A stretch of DNA of 11,317 bases from NCBI GenBank assembly GCA_019136335.1, contig JAGVUK010000015.1:1-11317 (forward strand), written 5' to 3'. The DNA comes from Methanomicrobiales archaeon. GTDB taxonomy: Archaea > Halobacteriota > Methanomicrobia > Methanomicrobiales > Methanoculleaceae. Every line of letters starts with the position of its first letter. The first letter of the stretch is position 1. Below are positions 6,775-11,317 of this stretch, piece by piece. The position numbers and the translations under genes were made by a program. Under the pieces are notes generated by a model. It did not search any database, was not told the origin of the DNA, and worked only from the letters and a program-made list of their open reading frames with translations.

Positions 6775-6963
6775 CCCGGAACGCTGCCGTCCCCCCCGGG
6801 CCGGTTGCAGGGTGGCCGGGGCAATGAGTCCATGCGTAATTTCATGGTCCAGGAGACCGGAAACTCTATGAGCACTTGCAGGATGATAGACTCTCCTGTC
6901 GGGAAGCGCTCCGACCCTCTCCGGTCCACAATACGATACCAATACTCAAGTTGCGTGAAACGA

Positions 6964-8142
6964 ATGTTGCAGATGATTACGTGGCTCAACAAGAACTTCA
7001 GCTCGCTCCAGCCGACGCGGGCGATCATCATGAGAGCGCTGCGCCACCTGCGCCCTGCGGATCGAAAAAAGCTCTTCTCCGAGGATATTCCCGAGATGAG
7101 GACCGCGGAGGGGAGGTGGTTTGAAGCGATCGTCTACGAGATGATCCTCGACCTCTCTCTCCAGACCGATCTCATCCTCTCCGTTGTGGCCCGGGGTGCC
7201 GACGGCCCGGAGAAGGTCCGGCGTGCGCAGCTCGGTCAGAACGGCCTCTTCTACTCGAACATCGGGGATATCAAGGTCCGGGGCAACGGGCAGGATCTCG
7301 CCGAGGTCGACCTGATGCTCGTCGACCATACGGGGGCGCTGACGTTTGGCGAGATCATCACGTCTCCTGCCGACTTAAAAGAGTTTGAAGCGGAGATCCA
7401 CTACAAAAAACAGCTTCTCGGCTACCTCTACGGGCAGCCCACCGTGCCGTTCCTCCTCATCTCCTCGGTCGACATCTCGCGGACGGCCGTCGTCCGCCGC
7501 CTCCTCAGGGAGCCCGACAACGTCCTCCTCACCACCCCGGCCTGCGAGGACCTGAAGGCCCTGATCCGTCCCCGGGACCTGAAACGAAGCCCGCCACGCA
7601 GGATCCGGCACGAGAAGCTGATCTCGATCCCGGAGATCGCCCCGCGGCGGCCGTTCGACTACAAGAAACTGCACGACGAACGGCTGCAGAGCATCATCGC
7701 CGCCGTCACCTCCAGCAAGGGCGTCGGGGAACTCGGCACCCCGGACGAGATCCCGCCGATCGTAAAGAAAGTTCTCTTCGGCGGCCTCTACCCTTCCGCC
7801 GTCCGGATGCTTGACGCCCGGTACCCTATCCGCATCAAGGGGAAGACCTACGACCCGGATGCGATCCAGAAGCAGTTCTCGAAGGTCGTCCTCGCGGTGA
7901 ATATCCCCGAGTACCGGCCGATCATCTACCTCCGGACCCGGGACAAGAAGGAGTACCTCAAGATGGTGCCAAGCCGGGCGGGCGGGTTCAAGTTCGAGAG
8001 CCGGCGGACGCCTCACATGGCCGGATTCTTCCTCTGGCTCGAGTCCGTCCGGCCGTCGCTCGGGGCGGAACTGACGCGGGAACTCCTCGACGCGTTCCCT
8101 GCGGTCCACGTTCCCCCGGCTCCGGCGGCCGGGGAACCGTAA
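6964..8142 (+). CDS. Conserved-looking orphan protein with PD-(D/E)XK nuclease-like core
   Basis: This soluble protein of about 392 residues has no family I can name. The N-terminal half resembles a RecB/Cas4-type nuclease core: E54 in a helix (RWFEAIVYEM), D116 in AEVDLML, E130 in FGEI, and Q150-x3-Y154 (QLLGY), matching the QxxxY helix motif. The usual E-x-K lysine is absent (E130-I-I-T), so it may be inactive, use a displaced lysine (K147-K149 lie in the next helix), or be only a fold relative. The C-terminal part (about 200-380) is basic then mixed, with no known motif. The frame is open upstream to 6805. I chose ATG 6964 because third-position GC rises only after it and GTGA (6955-6958) precedes it; 6973 and 7030 are alternatives. 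It stands alone, with no helicase, methylase or toxin beside it. Confidence 0.8.
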   Translation: MLQMITWLNKNFSSLQPTRAIIMRALRHLRPADRKKLFSEDIPEMRTAEGRWFEAIVYEMILDLSLQTDLILSVVARGADGPEKVRRAQLGQNGLFYSNIGDIKVRGNGQDLAEVDLMLVDHTGALTFGEIITSPADLKEFEAEIHYKKQLLGYLYGQPTVPFLLISSVDISRTAVVRRLLREPDNVLLTTPACEDLKALIRPRDLKRSPPRRIRHEKLISIPEIAPRRPFDYKKLHDERLQSIIAAVTSSKGVGELGTPDEIPPIVKKVLFGGLYPSAVRMLDARYPIRIKGKTYDPDAIQKQFSKVVLAVNIPEYRPIIYLRTRDKKEYLKMVPSRAGGFKFESRRTPHMAGFFLWLESVRPSLGAELTRELLDAFPAVHVPPAPAAGEP

Positions 8143-8172
8143 GGTACCTATGGGGCCGGGACGCATATGTCT

Positions 8173-8184
8173 CCATGATCATGG
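8173..8184. promoter_or_regulatory. 12-bp perfect palindrome in the MarC leader, candidate operator
   Basis: CCATGATCATGG is its own reverse complement. It lies between a TATA-like GCATATGT (8163-8170) and the MarC start at 8201, where a DNA-binding dimer could block transcription. The position is suggestive, but a 12-bp palindrome can occur by chance and I see no second copy nearby. Confidence 0.3.
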
Positions 8185-8189
8185 GGTAT

Positions 8190-8196
8190 GGTGATC
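8190..8196 (+). promoter_or_regulatory. Strong Shine-Dalgarno site of the MarC gene
   Basis: GGTGATC matches seven bases of the archaeal anti-Shine-Dalgarno sequence and sits four bases before the ATG at 8201. This fixes the MarC start and implies efficient initiation on a leadered mRNA. Confidence 0.75.
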
Positions 8197-8200
8197 CGGT

Positions 8201-8857
8201 ATGGACCTGATCACCGAATTTGTCGGGTTTTTGGGGTTCAGCCTGGTCGCGGTCGCGTCGATCACCGCGGTGATGAACCCGGCCTCCACGATCGCCGTCT
8301 ACACGGCGCTCACCGAGGGGATGAGCGGGAGCGAGCGCACGAAGGTCATCAGGACCTCCATGAAGATAGCCTTCATCGTGCTCGCCTTCTTTGCCCTCAC
8401 GGGGCAGTTGATCTTTACGATCTTCAATATCACCGTCCCGGCGTTCCAGATCGCCGGCGGCATCCTCTTAATCAGCGTGGCGACCGGGATGCTCACCTCG
8501 AAAGGCGAGGCCTACTCGACTGCGGACCTTGAGAACATCGCCGTCGTCCCGTTGGCCTTCCCGCTCTCGTGCGGCCCGGGGACGATCACGACGGTGATCC
8601 TGCTCGCATCGGGTCCGGAGGGTATCTGGAGCATTGTCGCCGTCTTTCTCGGGATCATCGTGGCTCTCGCCCTCTCCTACATCGGGATGCTTTATGGGCC
8701 GCGGATCTTCTCCCTGATCGGGGAAGGGGGGCTCCGGGTCGTTCCGAAACTGATGGCGATCATCGTCCTTGCGATAGCCATCCAGTTCATCATCAACGGG
8801 ACTGCTGCGGCGCTGCCCCAGCTGCTGGCAAACCTTGACCTGACCGGGCTTGTATGA
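8201..8857 (+). CDS. MarC/UPF0056 family integral membrane protein
   Basis: This 218-residue protein has about six transmembrane helices (near 10-32, 55-75, 78-98, 113-136, 142-165, 182-205) and spans the cytoplasmic membrane. Family hallmarks are the early N26-P27 in TAVMNPAST, AFQIAGGILL (81-90), VPLAFPLSCGPGTITT (116-131) and a final Gly-containing helix. MarC proteins were first linked to multiple antibiotic resistance, but that role was not upheld and their transported substrate, if any, is unknown. The length is normal for the family. The start is fixed by the GGTGATC site. The stop overlaps the following PAP2 gene (ATGA), so the two are probably co-translated, hinting at a shared task in membrane or lipid-phosphate metabolism; that link is inference. 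Confidence 0.92.
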   Translation: MDLITEFVGFLGFSLVAVASITAVMNPASTIAVYTALTEGMSGSERTKVIRTSMKIAFIVLAFFALTGQLIFTIFNITVPAFQIAGGILLISVATGMLTSKGEAYSTADLENIAVVPLAFPLSCGPGTITTVILLASGPEGIWSIVAVFLGIIVALALSYIGMLYGPRIFSLIGEGGLRVVPKLMAIIVLAIAIQFIINGTAAALPQLLANLDLTGLV

Positions 8858-9828
8858 CCGATATCCAGATCGCACTCATTCAGGCGCTCCAGGCTCAGGC
8901 GGCATGGCTTTTGATCCCGATGCAGTTCTTCTCGTTCCTCGGGCAGCCGGAGTTCTACCTGCTCATCATCCCGGCCTTTTACTGGTTCCGGGACCCGTGC
9001 CTCGGGCTCCGTCTCGGCCTCCTTATGGGGATATCGGGCGGGCTCAATGAGGCTCTCAAAGTCGCGTTTCACCTTCCCCGCCCCTACTGGGTCAGCCCTG
9101 AGGTCCGGGCGCTCGGGAGTCACCCGTCGTTCGGGCTGCCGTCGGCGCACGCCCAGGGGGCGGTGGCGTTCTGGGGGCTGATCGCCGTCCAGGTCCGGCG
9201 CTGGTGGTTCTGGATAGTTGCGGCTGCGACTATCTTCCTCATCGGCACGTCCCGTGTCTTTTTGGCGGTACACTTCCCGACCGACGTTATTGCGGGGTTT
9301 GCAGTCGGCGCCGGCATCCTTCTTGGGTTCCTCGCCCTCGAAGGACCGGTGGGCCGCCGGGTCGCCGCCCTCCCCCTCTCCCGGCAGGTGCTCGTCGCGT
9401 TTGCCGGGTCCCTCGCCCTGGCGCTGGTCTCCGTATCCGCCCTCGCGGCTCTCGGGGATTGGCAGGTTCCTGCGTCCTGGGCGGCGGGGGCGCTCGAGCG
9501 GTCGGGGCAGCCGATCCACCCGCTCGACCTCCGGGATGCCGTCACGGCGTCAGGGCTCTTCTTCGGGTTCGCGGCCGGTGCGGCGGCTGCGTGGCCGGCA
9601 CGGGGGGGCATGTGCGCCGCCGGGAAGGGGTCCGTCCGCCTGCTCTGTTACATCTTCGGGATATCGGTGACGGGGGCGGTCTGGTTCGGGTTCGGGTTCC
9701 TCATCCCGCCCGACCCCGTTCCCGCCGCCTGCGCCCTCCAGTATCTCCGGGCCGCCGCCGCCGGTGCCTGGATCTCGTTCGGCGCCCCGGCGATCTTTTC
9801 CCGCCTGAACCTGGCGTATCGCTCCTGA
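8854..9828 (+). CDS. PAP2-family membrane phosphatase with long C-terminal membrane extension
   Basis: This 324-residue polytopic protein carries the complete three-part PAP2 signature: K69-x6-R76-P77, P96-S-A-H99 (usually PSGH) and S133-R134-x5-H140-x3-D144. It should therefore be an active acid-phosphatase-type enzyme removing phosphate from a lipid phosphate or pyrophosphate, with the active site at the membrane face. By family analogy a polyprenyl (dolichyl-type) pyrophosphate or another archaeal lipid phosphate is a reasonable substrate, but the sequence does not decide this. After the catalytic core (about 1-165) come roughly 150 further residues with about three or four hydrophobic helices (near 178-200, 228-250, 261-284, 294-315), longer than typical bacterial PAP2 enzymes. 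The start overlaps the MarC stop by 4 bases. Confidence 0.92.
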   Translation: MTDIQIALIQALQAQAAWLLIPMQFFSFLGQPEFYLLIIPAFYWFRDPCLGLRLGLLMGISGGLNEALKVAFHLPRPYWVSPEVRALGSHPSFGLPSAHAQGAVAFWGLIAVQVRRWWFWIVAAATIFLIGTSRVFLAVHFPTDVIAGFAVGAGILLGFLALEGPVGRRVAALPLSRQVLVAFAGSLALALVSVSALAALGDWQVPASWAAGALERSGQPIHPLDLRDAVTASGLFFGFAAGAAAAWPARGGMCAAGKGSVRLLCYIFGISVTGAVWFGFGFLIPPDPVPAACALQYLRAAAAGAWISFGAPAIFSRLNLAYRS

Positions 9829-9849
9829 CGGAGCCCTCTTTCCATACTC

Positions 9850-9856
9850 TTTTATC
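9850..9856 (+). promoter_or_regulatory. TATA box of the NfeD-slipin pair, implying a leaderless mRNA
   Basis: TTTTATC is centred about 26 bases before the ATG at 9879, the usual archaeal distance to the transcription start. The leader would then be zero or a few bases, and accordingly there is no Shine-Dalgarno site (the bases before the ATG read TTTCTCTCTT). Confidence 0.6.
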
Positions 9857-9878
9857 CCGCCGGGTCCATTTCTCTCTT

Positions 9879-10340
9879 ATGCTTGCAGAGGGGATCGCTC
9901 TCGGCTGGATACTGATCGTACTCGGGGCGGTGCTGCTCCTGGTCGAGGTCTACCAACCCGGGTTCTTCATCGCCGTTCCCGCCACGGTCCTGATCATCCT
10001 CGGGATCCTCCTCCTCCTCGGCGTCGATATCCTCAGTTCCCCCTTCGGCCTCATCGTCGGGGTTGTGGCGGCAATCGCTGCGGCCTCCGTCACCGTCTGG
10101 CTCTACAGCCGTTTCACGCCCGAAAAGAGGCCGCCGACGACCCTCTCCCGGGACTCGCTCGTCGGCCTCGAGGGGACGGTGATCGCGCCGGTCGATGCGG
10201 TGACGCTCACGGGGAAGGTGCGGCTTGGCAGTATGGAATGGAGCGCCCGTTCCGGGTCCGGGGAGACCATCCCGGCGGGAAGAAGGGTTGTCGTCGTCCA
10301 CTCCGAGGGAGTGCATGTTGTTGTGAAAGAGGTTGTTTAA
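9879..10340 (+). CDS. NfeD-family membrane protein, short form
   Basis: This 153-residue protein has three hydrophobic helices (about 7-24, 29-48, 56-76) and a soluble C-terminal OB-fold domain (about 91-153: SLVGLEGTVIAP, then strands to the end). It is the short NfeD form, lacking the N-terminal ClpP-like serine protease domain of long NfeD proteins such as Pyrococcus PH1510. NfeD proteins partner with SPFH proteins at the membrane, and here the stop codon touches the slipin start with no gap. The frame is open back to 9204, but that part overlaps the PAP2 gene and is Arg-rich nonsense. I chose ATG 9879 because it begins a normal membrane helix and fits the TATA box. Confidence 0.9.
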   Translation: MLAEGIALGWILIVLGAVLLLVEVYQPGFFIAVPATVLIILGILLLLGVDILSSPFGLIVGVVAAIAAASVTVWLYSRFTPEKRPPTTLSRDSLVGLEGTVIAPVDAVTLTGKVRLGSMEWSARSGSGETIPAGRRVVVVHSEGVHVVVKEVV

Positions 10341-11317
10341 ATGGCTTTAATCGGACAGATCCCGTGGACCGGGTTGATCACGGTCTTTCTTATCATTGTC
10401 ATCGTCATCATATTCGCCCGCGGCGTGGTGATCGTGCAGCCGTATGAGCAGGGACTCCAGATACGTCTCGGGCAGTACATCGGGAGGATGAACCCCGGGT
10501 TCCGGTGGGTGATCCCGCTGATCACGGTGGTCAAGAAACTCGACCTCCGGACCGAGGTGATGGATGTCCCGCGGCAGGAGGTGATCACGAAGGACAACTC
10601 CCCGACGAACGTGGACGCGATCGTCTACGTCCGGGTGATCGACCCCGAGAAGGCCTACTTTGAGGTGATGAACTACCGGGCGGCGACGGTGGCGCTCGCC
10701 CAGACGAGCCTGCGGGGGATCATCGGCGATATGGAGCTCGACGAGGTCCTCTACAACCGGGACGTCATCAATGCCCGCCTCCGGGATATCCTGGACCGGG
10801 AGACCGACGCCTGGGGCGTGAAGGTCGAGCGGGTGGAGATCAAGGAGGTCGACCCGGCCGGTGCGGTCAAGCAGGCGATGACCGAGCAGACCGCGGCCGA
10901 ACGGGAGCGGCGTGCTGCAATCCTCCGGGCCGACGGCGAGAAGCGGGCGGCGATCCTCCGGGCGGAGGGGAGCCGGCAGAGCATCATCCTCGAGGCCGAA
11001 GGGGAACGGCAGAGCAAGATCCTGCGGGCCGAGGGCGAGCGGATGTCCCGCATCCTGCAGGCGCAGGGCGAGGCGCAGGGACTGCGCATCCTCTCGGTCG
11101 GCGCCCGGCCGCTGGACCGGCGGGCGATCACGGTCCTCTCGCTTGACGCCTTAAAGAAGATGGCTGAAGGCCAGGCGACAAAGATCATATTCCCGTTCGA
11201 GTTATCGAGCGTCGTCAAACAGGCTGCCGAATACCTCGGCGCCACCGTCGAGGCCCCGGAGGTTCCCGAAGGCACGGAACTGCCGCCGGAAGATATCCTC
11301 GGGGAGATCCCGGGCCC
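10341..11317 (+). CDS. SPFH/stomatin-like (slipin) membrane protein, 3' end cut by window
   Basis: At least 325 residues are visible and no stop is reached. An N-terminal hydrophobic anchor (about 8-28) leads to the SPFH/band-7 domain (about 29-185; GVVIVQPYEQGLQIRLGQY, then NPGFRWVIPLI, DVPRQEVITKDN, V-x-V-x-Y-V-R-V and SLRGIIGDMELDEVL). Next comes an Ala/Glu/Arg-rich coiled coil with 11-residue repeats (190-244), then the slipin-type C-terminal segment (LDALKKMAEGQATKIIFPFE, about 269-288) and an acidic Pro/Glu-rich tail. Such proteins oligomerise into membrane scaffolds that organise microdomains and restrain proteases. It starts directly after the NfeD stop, with GAGGT (10329-10333) as Shine-Dalgarno, so it shares the NfeD transcript. 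Most of the protein is probably present, given typical family lengths of 250-380. Confidence 0.93.
   Translation, partial: MALIGQIPWTGLITVFLIIVIVIIFARGVVIVQPYEQGLQIRLGQYIGRMNPGFRWVIPLITVVKKLDLRTEVMDVPRQEVITKDNSPTNVDAIVYVRVIDPEKAYFEVMNYRAATVALAQTSLRGIIGDMELDEVLYNRDVINARLRDILDRETDAWGVKVERVEIKEVDPAGAVKQAMTEQTAAERERRAAILRADGEKRAAILRAEGSRQSIILEAEGERQSKILRAEGERMSRILQAQGEAQGLRILSVGARPLDRRAITVLSLDALKKMAEGQATKIIFPFELSSVVKQAAEYLGATVEAPEVPEGTELPPEDILGEIPG
10908..11072 (+). repeat. Five 33-bp (11-residue) hendecad repeats in the slipin coiled coil
   Basis: Residues 190-244 fall into five 11-residue units: RRAAILRADGE, KRAAILRAEGS, RQSIILEAEGE, RQSKILRAEGE and RMSRILQAQGE. The spacing of I/L and A in each unit fits a right-handed hendecad coiled coil, as seen in the helical region of stomatin/flotillin-type proteins. 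The DNA units are recognisably related but not identical. Confidence 0.85.

Noticed and set aside
6805..6963. N-terminal extension of the nuclease-like protein back to 6805 or 6832
   Set aside because: Codons there include many that are rare in the neighbouring genes (ATA, CGA, ACA, AGT) with low third-position GC, and the segment overlaps a likely promoter patch.
1..11317. tRNA or rRNA genes
   Set aside because: No cloverleaf with a T-loop GTTCRAN-type motif or rRNA-like segment was recognised by eye; a covariance-model scan would settle it.

Overview
The window looks like chromosomal DNA from a GC-rich methanogenic euryarchaeon, most likely of the Methanomicrobiales (Methanoculleus-like). 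The grounds are archaeal TATA boxes at the expected distance from starts, one gene start that looks leaderless, Shine-Dalgarno sites matching the archaeal 16S tail (GGTGATC, AGGTGA), strong GC bias at third codon positions, and the gene families present. The genus is inferred from composition and gene content; no marker gene is present.

Layout. 1-400 is non-coding, GC-rich and full of imperfect direct repeats and hairpins. 401-2023 (minus) is a regulatory family II inorganic pyrophosphatase with a CBS-DRTGG-CBS insert. It is divergent from a four-gene plus-strand operon (2153-6342): a secreted, C-terminally anchored beta-sandwich (CARDB/COG1361-like) protein, a LolD/MacB-type ABC ATPase, and two paralogous MacB/FtsX-type permeases. 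All four overlap by 4-8 bases, so they are probably translationally coupled and make one membrane complex. A small DUF3303-like protein (6443-6697) has its own strong TATA box and a terminator-like element. Next comes an orphan protein with PD-(D/E)XK nuclease-like motifs (6964-8142).

8201-9828 holds a MarC-family membrane protein overlapping a PAP2-family membrane phosphatase. The window closes with a short NfeD-family protein (9879-10340), probably translated from a leaderless mRNA, abutting a stomatin/slipin-type SPFH protein (10341 to the window edge, 3' end missing).

Functional themes are pyrophosphate hydrolysis and envelope biology: an ABC-type mechanotransmission or export complex, lipid-phosphate chemistry, and NfeD/SPFH membrane microdomains. 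Nothing here is clearly mobile, phage-derived or CRISPR-related. The most interesting items are the coupled CARDB-ABC-permease-permease cassette, the degenerate nuclease-like orphan, and the odd in-frame ATG...TAG just ahead of the operon's first gene.
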